A program made the translations under genes and the position numbers. DNA of 64,000 nucleotides from Cruorifilaria tuberocauda (taxonomy: Eukaryota > Nematoda > Chromadorea > Rhabditida > Onchocercidae), in assembly GCA_013365365.1 (NCBI GenBank), contig JABVXU010000023.1:248001-312000 (forward strand). The letters are read 5' to 3'. Of this stretch, positions 1 to 14,517 are shown piece by piece. Every line of letters begins with the position of its first letter. Within the stretch, counting starts at the first letter, position 1. The notes under the pieces were generated by a model. That model was not told where the DNA came from. It worked only from the letters and a program-made list of their open reading frames with translations, and searched no databases.

Positions 1-92
1 TATATACAAAAAAAGATGCAGCATAGAAGAAGTTGTTTACAAAAATATTGCAAGATTTCGACTTTAATCCGGAATGTGTTGTGATCACTTAC

Positions 93-111
93 CATTGTTG
101 TCGAATCTTTT
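93..111 (-). other. candidate 19-nt microexon
   Basis: Read on the minus strand, CTACTGTAG precedes a 19-nt segment that is followed by a perfect GTAAGT donor. Joined in phase 0 to the exon ending at 345 it adds KRFDNN plus one base. The donor is the best in this corner of the window, but microexons cannot be confirmed without transcripts. Confidence 0.3.
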
Positions 112-678
112 CTACAGTAGGATAAGAATATGGTTATTGATTCGGAAATAATATTATGGTAAGTATGAAAGAAAGGAAAAGGGAGGACTGGAAGAAATGA
201 ATGGCATGACTGAATTTGATCAGGAACGCTTATCACGTATCAGTGGATTGAAAAGAGGACTGGACAGCGGAACGGAGATAAGTTCGAAAACCTCGCTGAA
301 ACAGGCTAAGCAGAGGAGCGGGGTCAGAAGCAGTTCAATGTTACCTGACGATGCTCATCGCCCGCAGCATTCCCTCGTCGACTGAAGTCCCGAGTGGATT
401 CGTCCTCGTCACCAACTCCTTCCATGTGAAGTGATGATTCAAATCGTCGCTGTACTGTTGTCGCAGTGGCAGATGCAGCTGTTGTAGTTGCTGCTGTTGC
501 TGTTGCTGTTGTCGGTGTTATCGTAGTTGTTATCCATGGAAATATACTGCTTAAGGTTGCATTAATGCTGTTATTTTCAGTTGTTGCTGCACATGAACTA
601 CTGTTACTCTTCATAACATTGCTTAATTTAAAATCATTTGCATATCGTTGTTGTAGTTGCTGCTGTTGCTGCTGTTGC

Positions 679-710
<32 letters not shown>

Positions 711-1349
711 CTGCTGCTGTTGTTGTTGAAGCATCGGTGTACGTGCTGCCTATAAAATTTCCCGCACTATGGTGCTTTTTTCTTTTGATAATAATTTGAT
801 TTGATATCACTGTATTATTTTTACTACATTGTTACATGAAATGTTCAATGAGAGTGCAATATTGATTAGTTTTTTGAAGATTTAAAATCACATTTCGTAA
901 TAGCTAAAAACCTTACACCAACCTCATTTGTGCATCTTTCCGACTTAGAAAATAATCTTTACTAGATTGACCTGGTAAGGATTACGTGGTTCACCAGCGT
1001 CAACACGTTGTCGTTGTCGTTTCAGTTTGATACGTTGTTGCGGCGGTGACGTATTGCTGTTGCTGTTGCTGTTATTGTTATTGTTATGGTTCGCGATGCT
1101 ATTGTTGTAGCTATTTATGGCAGTAATGGTCGGTGATAGTTGTTGGTACTGCTGTTGAAACGGATGATAATGGTGGTGGTGATGATGACGATAATGTTGT
1201 TGTTGGTGGTGGTGGTAGTGGTGTTGTTGTTGTTGTTGTTGTTGTTGTTGGGTTAACTGGGTAAATAACGGAAAAGCGGAAAGTTGATGGTTTGTAGCAA
1301 ATGATGACGACCTGTTTAATGCTTGAGGTAGTGTTTCCCCCGAGGACAT
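93..1349 (-). CDS. Gln/His/Asn-rich protein, 5' part of a gene running off the left edge
   Basis: I do not recognise the family. Proposed exon 1 is 972-1349: ATG at 1349, a TAG in the same frame further upstream, donor CAG|GTCAAT. Exon 2 is 345-749: acceptor TTTTATAG|GC, donor CAG|GTAACA. Both join in phase 0, giving 261 codons. Exon 1 encodes a Q9 run followed by His-rich blocks, an Asn/Ser stretch, and a basic segment KLKRQRQR that could be a nuclear localisation signal. Exon 2 opens with about 24 consecutive Gln from mixed CAG/CAA codons, then Thr/Ala-rich sequence and an acidic patch. A 19-nt segment at 93-111 with good splice signals on both sides may be the next exon (listed separately). 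Such composition is common in transcription factors and coactivators, but that is inference. If exon 2 does not splice, the frame stops at 324. The exon 1 donor is weak, and a GTAATC a few bases upstream is an alternative. Confidence 0.5.
660..729 (-). repeat. interrupted CAG/CAA (CTG/TTG on plus) trinucleotide run coding for poly-Gln
   Basis: About 24 consecutive Gln codons, CAG and CAA intermixed, at the start of exon 2 of the Q-rich gene. The CAA interruptions normally stabilise such tracts. A second (TTG)n tract at about 1222-1250 encodes the Q9 run in exon 1. Confidence 0.85.
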
Positions 1350-3517
1350 CAACCGATTCGTTTCCTGATGTTCTTTCGTTTTCTTAAAGGAATACTAATA
1401 TTTCACACTAGCTTGACTAGCTTAGTTTTTGTTTTCGCACTTTTTCACTCCCTAGAAAAAAGAGAAAAAGTGAAGGGATGAAATTGATAGAACAAAATTT
1501 AAATCAAGTAAACGTAAACAAACTCGTGCCTATCATATTATTTCATGTCATCATTAAGTAAGTTCTAGTAACATATTACTGTTTTGCTTGCTCGCTTATT
1601 CATTAACCCATTTATTTGCTTGCTTCTTTTTTGTCCAGCAAGCTATTTGTTTGTTTGCATTTAAGAATTCATCAGTGATGATGAAGATGCTGTTGAATTG
1701 AGAGAGATAGCTTTTGCATGTAGAATAATAATGTTCAATAAACACGAACTAAAGCATGATGAGAATTTAGGAATTAGTAAAAAGGTTGAATAATTTTGTT
1801 TTGACGGAAGCAACGAGAAAAGGAAGTTATGCTATTGCTGTTTGCCATGATTGGGATAAATAAAACTAACAGCCATTAAACAGTCAAAAACAAAAGTAAT
1901 TTAAAAACAGGAAAATGAACGGAAGAAAAAACTAAAGTTTACATGCAGGAAGAAATTCCATTGTTGCAAAGTGTTTCAGACTTTTATCTTCCTCTTCAAA
2001 ATTATGCTTATCATTTTAAGCAGTAATCATTCGTCATTTTCATCCCTTTTTCACAGGTTTTCCCTTTCCTTTCTTTTGATAGTAAAGCTTGTGAAATGGT
2101 TAAGAATATCTGAAATGCCAAAACTTTCTTATTCCAGAGTAATAGTCTCGAATGATTTAAATACTTAATTGGTTAGAATGCTTAATTAGCAATTAATTAG
2201 ATTGACGAACAAGAAGAAAGCAAAATAATTGCTAACTTTTGCAATATCTATGTATAAGCTGCTGTTTTTTATTTTTCTAATATTCTTTTTTCCAATATTT
2301 TAAATATTCTCCTACTTTCGCCTTATTTGCTTGGATGAAATTGCATCTTCTTTAACTCTAATTGATATGAGAAAGGGATTACAATCAAATAAGCATTTCA
2401 AGGAACTTCTAACCCTAAGTAATATTGCAACGTTTCATCCCACAGAATAATACAGTAACAAATAGAGCGAAACTACAAAAATTAAAGTTTAAATTAACAT
2501 ATTGACAATACTGTTGCTTAACCAAATTTATCAGTAAATATTTGGTGGAATAGCAAGGGAGGGAGAAAATTTTTATAATTAATGCATGTTAAAGTCCCTG
2601 TAGTTCAATAATCAGTTAATGTTATCAGTTATTTTATTTTTCCGTTAAAATAGCAAACAAAGTTCTTAGCAACAAAAAAAGCCTTTCTAGTGAGTTACTT
2701 CATGATTGTAAACAGTTTCTATAATTTAATCAAATGCGAAAGTTCAAAGCAGACAGGAGAAAGAATGGGCAAAAATGTTAGTTTTATCTTATCAGTTAAT
2801 TACCACTCCAAATTATTTCTTCAATTAAATCACAGTAGTGAAATAAAATTCTGCAAAATTATTACAATAAAACTGCAACTTTCATCAGAGCAAAAAAAGA
2901 TGTTTGAAGTGCAGCAGAGAGTTTCAGTAAGAGAAATCTTACTCAATACTGCCTTTCAGTTCAGTGACGTTACATTCTTACAGTACTTTAATTATTTCTG
3001 TTAATAATTGCAGTCGCTTCCATCTTTCCAGGTCAATTCTTAAAGGTAAAATCTGAATCATACGGACACACTCATACACCCATCCACGTAATGCATGCCA
3101 CCACTCTATTCTTCTCAGGTACTTAACAATTTCAACTAATCTTCCTTAATTTGCATATCATTGATGATTGGTGTCATCGATACAAACATAAATATGTTGC
3201 GAAAGAAAATGAGACGTGCACACACAGGAACAGACATACAAATACATACACAGGCACAGACACACACATATATTAAATGAGTTAATAGAAATAGGCCACC
3301 TGTATAAACGAAACAGGTAAGTGAAAGGAAGAATGGCAGACGACATGTGTAGTTGAGAAAAACTGAGAAGAGATTGGATTGGTTGGAAGGAATGATTTCT
3401 GAAGTGTGTGATAATCCATCCAGAAGTGGGAGATCGAAAGGGAGGTGTATTCGAAATGGATACTTTACTGAAATTTCAATACAATACAATTGCATACCAT
3501 TCAATCGTCATCATCAT

Positions 3518-3556
3518 CTCCCTCTCTCCCTCCCTCTCTCTCTCTCTCTCTCTCTC
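3518..3556. repeat. (CT)n microsatellite
   Basis: Pyrimidine run made of CTCTCT with CCCT interruptions. Any frame through it is low complexity. Confidence 0.9.
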
Positions 3557-6500
3557 AGTTTCTATTCCATTTTTTTTCTAAATTTTAATTCTCTTCATTT
3601 TCGTTAAATTTCCAACTGTTTCATTTTATTTCCTGTAAATTTAATCTCTACCATTCTCTGTTTATGCATTATTTTCGGATAAAAGAAAGAATGGGTTGTG
3701 ATAAGTCAATCATTGTTTAATCAATTAATGTTCTACTGTTTTAATTAGAATAAAAACCAGAGTGAGGGGGGAAAACGATACGATATGAATAACTGTATTT
3801 AATCAAAATTTTGAACATTTGTAGTCAGTGACTGAACTGAAGAGACAAAGAAAAGTGATTAAAGAACAAGGAAATCATGGAAAATTGCTTTAGAATAAGC
3901 AGTCTATTAACTGTATTATATGATACTAATAAGTTTTCATAATTAATACTTCTGAAATTCATTAAATTTTGTTTATCGCACACAAATATTTTGAAAAATT
4001 ACTTAAATCTTTTCTTGAAAAATAAGCTTACATTTTTGAAATAATTTCGAAATTTCGAGTATCCTTAAACAATGATGTTGTAATAAATTAGTACAAATTA
4101 ACATATTGCCAATAAAAGTGCATCAAGCAATTGATAAGACTGATATGATCGAAATGCAAATTGAAATTAATAATATTAAGCTTAAGTTTCGAAAGCTAAT
4201 GGTCATATTGGGCTTAATTTCAAAAATATCGCTCAAATGTGTTCCAGGTGTACGTCTAATTTTTCATTTATACACTGTTCATTTGGAGTTGAAATCGTTT
4301 ATTGGTATTCTTTGAACTATTAATTTGAGTTATTCAAACTTTAGTTTTAATTCTGAATGAAATTTCAACTAAGACTGGAATTAAATCATATTTAAGTAAT
4401 GAAAACTCAATGCTTTTAATACTTTAATTGTTCATATACTTTAGAAGTCGTGGACTTTATAATGCCACTTTTCTCTACCTGTCAATTTTTGTCAACAAAA
4501 GTTCCAACTTTGCTACATTATTAGGAAACTCAAATGCAAACTAAATCTTGCCTCTAATTAGAACTGCAATAAAGTTTATTTTATAAAAAAAAGAAACCTT
4601 TTCATGATTTGTAAACAAATTTGTATTTTTCGTAGATTCTTTGTGTAATATATTTCTTTCTTATTGTATAAATTTCTTAGCTACAGCAGTTTTTATGCGA
4701 TTTCTCGAAAAACTGAAAGTTCTTCTGTGTACAGAAAAAGAAAAGAAAGATTTTTAGCAATAGAATTGAAATTATTGCTTTGTATAATTTAGTGCAGTGA
4801 TATAACTTTGAAAATTCCTTAATCAATACTGTATTGTTTGTCACCTTCTATTCCATAACCACTCTCCTAAATTTATTTCTTAGTCAATAGATCATCTTTC
4901 AAATATGCCACTCTAAAAATGTTTGTCAATCATTTTGGAGTAACAGTAGAATGTAGTGGTATTAAATTAAGAGTAATTTTTACTTGGGATATAGTTATCT
5001 CGTGATTAATTATAGATAATAAATTTACTACCACTTGGATATTTTCATTAAATCTAAATGATTCGTTCCATTCGTAATTTGTCAGAAATTAAGATTAACT
5101 TCAAGCCTATCATATCATCTGCTTTTTCAGAAGAAGAAAAAAGTCATTTGAAGTAGTTATTCATTTCTTTCACAAATCGCAAATTACTTTAAGCGATTGT
5201 ACAGTACCGTAACTGTGACCAAAAGAAACATCTAAGATTATTAGAAATATTACGGTTGGCTTAAAGAAAAAGGTGACTCTTGTTGATGAAGAAGAATTAA
5301 CGAAAAGTACTGACAGTAGCAACAGCATAGTAAAAACTTTGGTACGTTTTGTAGTAAAGGAAAGAAATTCTGAGAAAAATAGGCGGGGAGAGGGAGAAGG
5401 AAGAGGTGGGCTTCTTGACGGTGATAGGAGGAGGAGGAGGAGGAGGAAGCTGGATGCATGGAAGTCGTTTCTCTGTGTCACTTCTTCCTTACTGGTATCG
5501 GGTCGCTGTCGTCGTCATTATCACTGTTTGTTGATGACGACGATAATAACGATGGCAACAGCACCGATGATAATGACGATGATGATGACGGCAGTGATGA
5601 TAATTTGCGGTAGGAAAAGACGTCTTCCTTATCATCCTATTCCCTCTCCACCCTTCCAGTCGTTTTTCATCGTATTAGATTTTAATACCACGTCGATGAA
5701 AGCATGAGAAAGGAAAAGACGAAAGATGTCGACACTTCCTCCCAGCACAACACGTAGACACACGCATACACGCACGCAGACAAACTTCATTTTAGTTTTC
5801 AGTTTTCCTTTCCCGTCACTGACCAACTTGTCTATTGCCAGAAGTTCCCGCAAGCATTCATTAGAGGTTTTCACTGACTTTGATGGATGTAACTGAAACA
5901 AGCGTTAAGCAAATGATCATTTCCCTCTTGAGTAGCCTTATCAGAACGCATTGATAACACTATCAACGTATAACATATATTATATATTAAATAAACAGTG
6001 TTATGTCATTTCCGCACTAAATTCTCGAGAAAAATTGCATCGAAAATTATTACCTCACAAATCATCAAATTTGACAATTTAAGATTAATCCATGGTATTT
6101 GCATGAAGAAGAGAAAAGCTGTTTGATGGGAAAGAAATTAGAAGAAAGGTGCGTACATGTTTTCATATAAAATTTCCATCAATCGTTTAATTTCATATCT
6201 CTAAATCTGCAAAATAATAGTAATCATTGATTGGCTACGAAAAAAGAAAAGAAAGCAATTATTGAATCATTTGCCCATTTTACTAACAACAAATGCATGA
6301 CTTATACATGTAAACATGCAAACTCTCTTAATTCATCGAATGAAATCATATTACTGTTGAACTAAACTTGTCAGAATTTACGTCTTGTCCTATTTTGAGG
6401 ATTTGCTAGCCATGATATGGGGGTACAATTAATGAACATTTAGTATCGTAGATTTGGAACAAATAGTAAAATTAAATTGAGTTCCAAAGAATGTTAAACT

Positions 6501-9500
6501 TAATAATTAGTGCAAGCTCAAAAGTTCGGATAAAATAAAATATAATGAACAGTGCTCATTTATTGGAAAAAAAATGTATTTGTATATAAATCTGATTTAC
6601 GATCAGTTGAAAGAACAGAAGAAAAGCGTTGTTTGGCTCAAATAAATTCCAAAATGCATTTAACAAAGAATTAAATTACATGAAAATTGTATATTACACA
6701 GAAAATAAGTTCTATTAGTCGAAGCGTTATGCGGTAGATATTATTTCTAACTCTGAATTAACAGTGACAGAATGAATTGCAATTCTTTTTCAACACAATC
6801 CTAGTTTCAAAATTATCAGGTTGGATAGATTCCAATCGACAACATCAATAATTCTCGCCCATCAACGACTGAGCGCATGATGATAAATAACTCGAGAGAA
6901 GGTTCAAATTTCATTGAGAGACTTGATAAGTGGTACTGTACAGAGCACAACCTAGGATCACAGAAAAGGTTTGGAAAGGAGAGAGGGTCAGCTATAGCAT
7001 TTAAAGGATAGAGAAGAAAAGGGAAGTAAACAATTTTAATGATTTCAAAAAGAACGACTGATAGTGAGAGTAAAAAGAAATCACGTGAAAAGTTTGAAGA
7101 GTTTTTATACGCAAAATTTTCATCGCATTTTGATGTTTTGCTAGAAGAATTGAAAAAAATGTTAGCACAAACTTTTCAAAACGTAGAATCTTCATCGAGA
7201 CGTATAGTAAAAGTGAAGCAATGCGTGAAACACGTGGACTGGAAGGAATGGTGATGGATTGGTTGAGGCAATGGACGGGTCAGAATGCTGAAGTGCGAGA
7301 AAGTAACCGAAGGAGGAAGGAAATCTGATTGCGAAGAATGAATGAAGAAGGTGGTGGGTGGAGCGAGGAGTTCACTTCACCCAATAGGCATCCAAGTTCA
7401 ATTCCTTCGTCTTATTCCCAACCATTCGTCTTAGGAATGAATTCATTCATCCGCCCGCTGACCTTTTCTTCTCTTCTCCATATATGGTAGTAATAAGCAC
7501 TGATTACCATCACCAGTCATTATTAATTCTACTCATTAAGATTAAAATTGTTAAATTCAAAGAAAAAGTGAAATAGCAATATTTCACTCTTTTCCTCACT
7601 TTAAGGAATTACGGTTAAAGAACTTTTAATTACATTTATAGCGTGTACGATAGTAATATTTAAAGCTAGCAACAATGTACATGTACATGTATATATATAT
7701 ATTGCTTGTAATTAACATTTTCCACAAGTGAGCATTGCCTCACTGGCATATAATTGAATTAAATAATTGCTGTTTTGTATTTCATTGTCTTAAGGACAAT
7801 TAATAAATTGGCATATGCCGAAACCAATTCAGATATAATCATCCAGCTTCTAAATTCTTTCTATTGATTCGTAGCATTTCTCCAGCAGCTACTATATCAG
7901 ATGATGAAACTGCAATTCGTTTGTTCACCTGGCATTATTTGGGTAATACATAATGCTGCTGTTTTCTTGGTCTTCATGTAATCTCAAATGGAAAAGCTTC
8001 ATTCTGCATCTATACTACTCCTAATCATTATTTAAATAGTATCTGCACGAGGAAATCAGTTAGGAAAAATTGGTGAATGCTATAAGTAATGAATAGAATG
8101 CAGGAAAAATTAAAACAACTTGACATAACACATATTTGATATTAAAGCAAATTTTTCCTGTTATGGCTAAATCACTTGAATTACTTTTAAAATTGCGAAG
8201 AATGTGGTAGATATTTAATATCAAAACGTCTGGCACTCGACATTTAAAACTAATTCTGTTTCATGCAATTCATTCATTAGCTAAATTCCATAGATAAATA
8301 AATGGATTATATATTTCGAAATAAACAAAGAAAAAAGAAAAAATTTTTTGGAACTATTCTCAGAATGACGAATTACGGGAAAGAAGTGAGAAAGTGATTA
8401 TTATTATGGGAGAAGTTTAAACAGTGAATGGCACTTTTTAGAATAAACTTTTTTCCTTTTTTTAAAATTGTTTTGTGGAGTGCAGAACGAGAAGTATGAG
8501 TGAGTGCTTTCAAAGCACAAGGCTACAATTTTTTTTTCTTTCCGAAGCATCGTTAATTTATTCCATATTTTTTGTTTGAGATAAGAGGCAAGGCAAAATT
8601 TTGATTGATACTGCTCGGGAAAATATGAAGAGGGGAAGTTGAAATTTAAGTCAAAAAGCATTTATGCACAGAAGAAAGCATTTTATCGATTTGATGGACA
8701 GCCTCGATATGAAATCCATTTTTCCCAACGAAAAAGGAAGATGCAATATAAAATAAATCATTTCGGTTCATTATTGATTACGTACACTTTCTCTTGCCGT
8801 TTCCTCTGTATTGAGTTGTTCGGAAAAGAAAACGGTATATTATTTTATAAGCTGAATAATAATTCGTTTCTTTCCTTTTTTTCTCCCTTCTCCACCCTTT
8901 CTTTCACTATTTTCTTCTCCGCTTTTCCTATATTTATCAGATATTTGATTCAATTTATTGATAAAGTGCAAGCAAAGAAAAATGAAGAAAAGAATAAAAA
9001 ATTATTATAAACAGTTTAAATTGGCGTAAAAATGAACGAAAAAGCAAAGAAAAATGAATTAACTTATTGCAATTAAATTATAATTAAAGCTATTGTTGAT
9101 GAGAATGAATGAATTATTGTTACTATTTATTATTATTTGCTAGCAGCACAGTAAGCTTAATTGAGTCAATATTATCAAAATATTTATACATATAAATCCT
9201 TAGTGTATTTTTGAGGGTGACTGAAGGATTCAATTACAATTGTCCACTTGCAGCAACATAAACGCTTCCAAATCAAATCATGATTTTAGTTTTCCATGCG
9301 CTGTATCAATTTTGGAAATGAAATGAGTAGTCGTATTTTTCCTTCTTATAAATATATCTGTCATTTGTGAATATTACCTTAGAAATATCAGTTATTATTT
9401 AAGTGATAAACCACTTATGTCTTTAACCTTCCTTGTATTAATCCTAAAGTTTTTAATTCAAATTTTTAAGCAAAGTTTGAAGTGCTGCATAAACCTGAAT

Positions 9501-10608
9501 AGTCAATGTTTGTTCGCAATAACCTTTTACATACTGACCACTTTTCATCAATCAATAAATGTGAATGAAAGAAATGACTGTATGTTTTAACCGATGAAGT
9601 TTAGATCTCGATTCCCTCTCCCATTTCCCGATGTTTTCTTTTCCTCCTCCCACTTTTCGATTATAATTTTCCTCTATAGATGCTCCCCGCCCAATTCATA
9701 TCACATACAAGCAATATATATATATACATACATTTGGTGGTCACCTAACATTATCGTGTCTTTCAAGCTTCCATAACAGTCCCACAAAATCCCCATTACT
9801 TTCTTTATCAACAAATATGAAATTTTTAACGTCATTTCGCAAAAATTAAACAATGATAAAATTTTTAAAGGATAAACAAATATTAATAAAATGCAATTTA
9901 TCATAAATAAGTGATTTCGGCTAAAGAAAATTAAATTTTGCTAGTTAATTATTCGGCACTTGAAATTCTTTTTATTTCTTTCTTACCCAAATTCAAATCA
10001 AAAATCATTCAACAATTATTGCCTGTTCTTTGCTTTAAAATCTTATAAATATTATCTTGATCAATAATAAAAAATTAACAATTGAACTAACATAAAGATC
10101 CGACCAGCCTCGTCCTAAATTATTTATTGATTCATTAAATTATCAAGATCAATACTAACTCTCAGCAAAATGCTTTATTGAAGTTAAAAATTTTTCTCGG
10201 CGAAAGATGAAAGCAAAGGCAAAGAAGATGACAGATCAGAATAAAATGTGATGATATTGGCTTTGAAGCAAGCTTAGGATTTATTTTTTGCGAGTTATTT
10301 TATTAATTACTGAAGTTTATTCGGCAAATCCTTATTTCACTTTTCTCTTCCAAAATTTAATTTAAACTTGTCAGTTTTACAATTGCATTAAAAAAATTGC
10401 TATATCGCAATTGCTGAAATAGTGTAATAACACTTCATTTAATTTAAATTAAATTTGACAGTTACATCGAAAATACGCACATTAAATCTATTTATGCATA
10501 GCTTTTACCAGTCCATTTATAGTGGACAGATCTTTATTCACGTTAACACAAATAAATTTTCAAACTTTCTCCTTTCATTCCCTCTCTATTAAATAAAGGT
10601 GGTAATTA

Positions 10609-10627
10609 TCATCATCATCATCATCAT
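10609..10627. repeat. (ATC)n microsatellite
   Basis: Six ATC units, followed by a short AAT-rich run at about 10,637-10,651. Confidence 0.85.
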
Positions 10628-13600
10628 TCGTGATAGTAATAATAATAATAGCGACAAGTTATGTTATCCATGAATAATACATACCGTTAATTGCAACTAC
10701 CGGTTGGTTGCTGGTTATAGTAGTAATAGCAACGGTAGCAATGGTTGTTATAGGATGAGAATTGTAATACAGGTAGTATGTGCAGTATATTACGCTCCTC
10801 TCTAGCCTCTCCTATCATCAATAATGATTTGAAGGGACCGGATCGGAAAATGGAGTACTGAAAAGAGGTCGAATGAAGAGAATACCGCTAATCCGTTCCC
10901 CTCTAACATTTCTCTCATTTCCTCCCATCTTCTACTACAATTATTATTTCTATTGTTCACTTCTCAATTACTATTGTAATTTCGAGAATATATTCAAAAA
11001 GAGGGAAAAATGTACGATTTTATAAATGTATCCTGGAACCCTCAAACTTCTTTTTTCCTCTTTCCTGGACGACCTCAAGCAGCTACAGCTTATCTGGAAA
11101 ATCCTCCGTTTTTGAAGAGGGACAGGAAAAAGGATCAGGGAAATATTGATGTGAACGATTTTGATTGAAAAATACAATGAAATGAAAAGTCTTTACAAAA
11201 AACCTTGGAAAACACGGCAATCTTAGAGAAAGTTTTTTAAATTAATTACCTCAAAAAACTTTAAAAATTTACAATGGTAGTTAAAATAATGATAATACAT
11301 TGTTATCAAATAAATTTATAGCTATCGTGGCTTTTGATACAATCGATGAAAAGTACTTCGGATTAATAATAAAGTTTTTGTTATTAATCCCAAATTACTT
11401 CTCCAAAAATATTTTTTCGTTTTACTTCATTTTTCCTCTTTCTTCACGAACTTATCAAAAATTAAATTATCATCATCACAAGGATTAAATGATTGTTATA
11501 AAACGATGAATGCATTAATGAAAAGAGCGAAATGAAAAGATATTTGAAATATTCAAAAGAATTGACTCAGTGATATCATCATATGCAATGGTAACGAAAA
11601 TCAAGGAGAAGAGAAGGAAGCAATAGAGCTAATTCCAAGTTATATGATTGGCGGTAACCTTTTTGACCTTTTCATCAAAATCATCACCCCAAAACAGATA
11701 ATCCAGGATCGGCTAATTGCTCTCCTTGATTTTCTTTTTTACTGCCAATTAAACCTCTTTTTCTTTTCTTTCTCCATTTTCTCCTTATTTCTTCCGTTTA
11801 ATATTTACTCAATCACTCAACCATTTCATTCAAAAAATTTTTTCATTTCCTAATGCTAAGTAATAACAACCGATTTACCATTCATATCACAATTCTTTAT
11901 ATTTTCTCATCTCTTTCTTCCTCTCTCTCCCTTCCCTTCCTTCCCTTATGTACTGATATAGGTCATATAAGGACAGGTGGTACAGGTAGGTATACTTCTG
12001 TCATGCACGTTCATGCCGCTTCTACGGTAGGCTGTTAATAAAAATAGCTTTAATTCGAACAATTAATTACCTTCAAGCCATCTTCATTAGCAGATAAGCT
12101 ATGCATATGTCTTGTGGCCATATTCAAATTCATCCATATATTCAGTATGCCAATTTCCATCCACATGCACACACAGCCTTCATAGCATTTCACCCAATCC
12201 ACAACCTATCTCTATGATTACATTTTAGGCTATAATATCGCATTCCTTTTCAAACTTTCTCAAGTCGAAAGAGTGAAAGCATGATAATTATTAAATGGAT
12301 CTGAAAGAGAACTTCATTTCTCACTTTTCTAATTTTCGACAAAACGAAAAGCTAAATAAAAGAGAGTTATGCTTACAAACGAAAATTTTAAATTGCTGAG
12401 GGAAATAATCGTTTTTATTTCTCAGAAAACGATGGGAGAATGACAAGTTTTAATGTAAGTCAACTGGACTAATCATAATGTAAGGCAAGTTTATTCATTT
12501 ATTTTATTTTGATTAGCTAAGATGATTAAAAGAGAAGGGGAGGAAAAGTATAATGCCATTGCAAACTGCTAATGATCCCAAAAGAAAAAATGATAACATC
12601 CATGATAATCCATGATAAATATCCACCACAACAAGAAAGGAAAGTAATATGATTAGCTGATGATATTGATGTCAAGGATGATGAACATCATATGATTACA
12701 GCATATGACGATATTGATGACTATAATTATGATAATGGCAAGGATAAGATTAAAATAATGATGATAGCAGTAATATAGCACACGAATCATGATAATAATA
12801 AGAGTTAATAGAAGAAATATGGCAACGAATAGCATTATTTACAACAGTGATAATAGTAATGATAACAAGAAGATATTAATAGTGATAACTAGTAGAGAAG
12901 TAGTATGTTGTGATGAGGGAATGCAGCATTTTTCTGGTATAGAAGAAAGGAATAAGCATTTAATTTAAGCAACACGCACAAACGAGGCTATCAAAATCTA
13001 TGAAAGTGTGAAATAATTTCTTCTTTCCTTCAATTATAATCTCTCTCTCTCTTTATCAGCAGAACTAACCAACCATAACCCATTCCCTCTTCTTCTCGTC
13101 TTTTCCAATTCCTTTAGCTACCCATAAATGCACGATAAAACTTTATTAGCTTAAAAGAGAATGGAAAATTGATGAGATGGTCGAAAATTTTAATCGAGCT
13201 GTTTAGATGTTTTCACTGCAAATGAAAATTATATTGATGAGGATGACCAAAGACCTTTAAATTGGAAGAGAAAGATGACTTCATTCACTACCTCTTTCCT
13301 CTTGACGAATGTAGTTCTTCTGAAAAGAATCTCTGTTGTTTGTAAGGTGTCTTTTGCAACTTCATTACTAATCCACAATTTTTGAAATTTTAATATATTT
13401 TCTCTAAAATCTGCTTATCTTTCAGCATGACTACATATTTGATGTACCTGATGTCCCTCTCTGTCAACAAAAAATATGCAAATCAGCAGCAACTATACGG
13501 CGCCTTCTCAGCCTAGCAGCATAAGACCTCAAGAAGAAGAAAAAGGTATCCTCAAGTGCGTCTTCTCCCCACAACGGTGAAGGAAGGGAAAGGCATGGAA

Positions 13601-13721
13601 ATGAGAAGATGAAGGATCCTATTCCTCATTTTGGAAGGTAATGTAATATCTCTCTAATGGAGAGGTGAATTAAAGATGTCGACAGTGCGTTGAAAAGGAC
13701 GATGAGGAATTACAGGAAGTA

Positions 13722-13745
13722 GACGTGGACGTGGACGTTGACGTC
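13722..13745 (+). promoter_or_regulatory. four tandem GACGTK hexamers
   Basis: GACGTG GACGTG GACGTT GACGTC in perfect 6-bp register, so four ACGT cores lie in 24 bp. ACGT is the core bound by many bZIP factors, and GACGTG is also E-box/HRE-like. There is no nearby gene, so a regulatory role is inference. Confidence 0.35.
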
Positions 13746-14492
13746 GTCGGCATCTCTCACAAATGACCAGTGTCCCAAGAGGCCAGAGATACGGATCGCT
13801 TCGTAAATTACAATAGAGATTTCAATGAAGCACAATGAATTTTATTATGCAAACAATCATCGAACACAGATATACGACATATGAACCCCTCAATTACGCA
13901 ACATACCGCCACTGTCACCACTATTGCTCGAGAATATATGTCTGTCCTTCTTCCATTCGTTGGAACTCACAAAAACCCTCTTTCTCGCCCTCTCCCTCTC
14001 TTTTCCTCTCCTGTCCCTTTATCTTCATCTAGCAATTCTACCTATCATTTCTAGCCGTAAATCTATGATTCAAATGAAAAATATTAATTTTGATAACATT
14101 ATGGTACAAAATGCGAAAATATTTTAATTATTTGAAATTTAATTTCATTAAAGTATTAATATCATTTCGATTTTTACTCTCTTTTCTTACAAGAAATGAG
14201 AGATTGGATATTTTGAAAGAAAGCTTATTAAAATAAAAACTTTACTAAAGTGCTATTTTTTGATGTTTAATACGTGAAATATTGCCCCGAATATGGAATA
14301 CTTTTGTCTCAATTCCAACCAATTTATCCGTTAAATGCAAATTTTATGAAAAAGTTAGAGAGGAATCGGAATAATCGTGACAGTCTTTTAAGTCAATTTC
14401 TTTCAAATCGTAACGTGAGCATTAAAGAGTATGAAATATTTTTCACCTAAATGTATAATTTAATTATAACAGGTAAATTGGTGATAGCAGTA

Positions 14493-14517
14493 TTATCAGC
14501 GACAATAACGCTGATAA
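14493..14517. repeat. perfect 9-bp inverted repeat with 7-nt loop
   Basis: TTATCAGCG, loop ACAATAA, CGCTGATAA. The arms pair perfectly. It is too short for a pre-miRNA and not next to a gene end. Confidence 0.6.

Noticed and set aside
5273..5707. Plus-strand frame of 144 codons with Arg-, Met- and Thr-rich stretches
   Set aside because: No ATG at the start (GTG), built on GGA and GATGAC repeats, no recognisable domain, and no linked exons.
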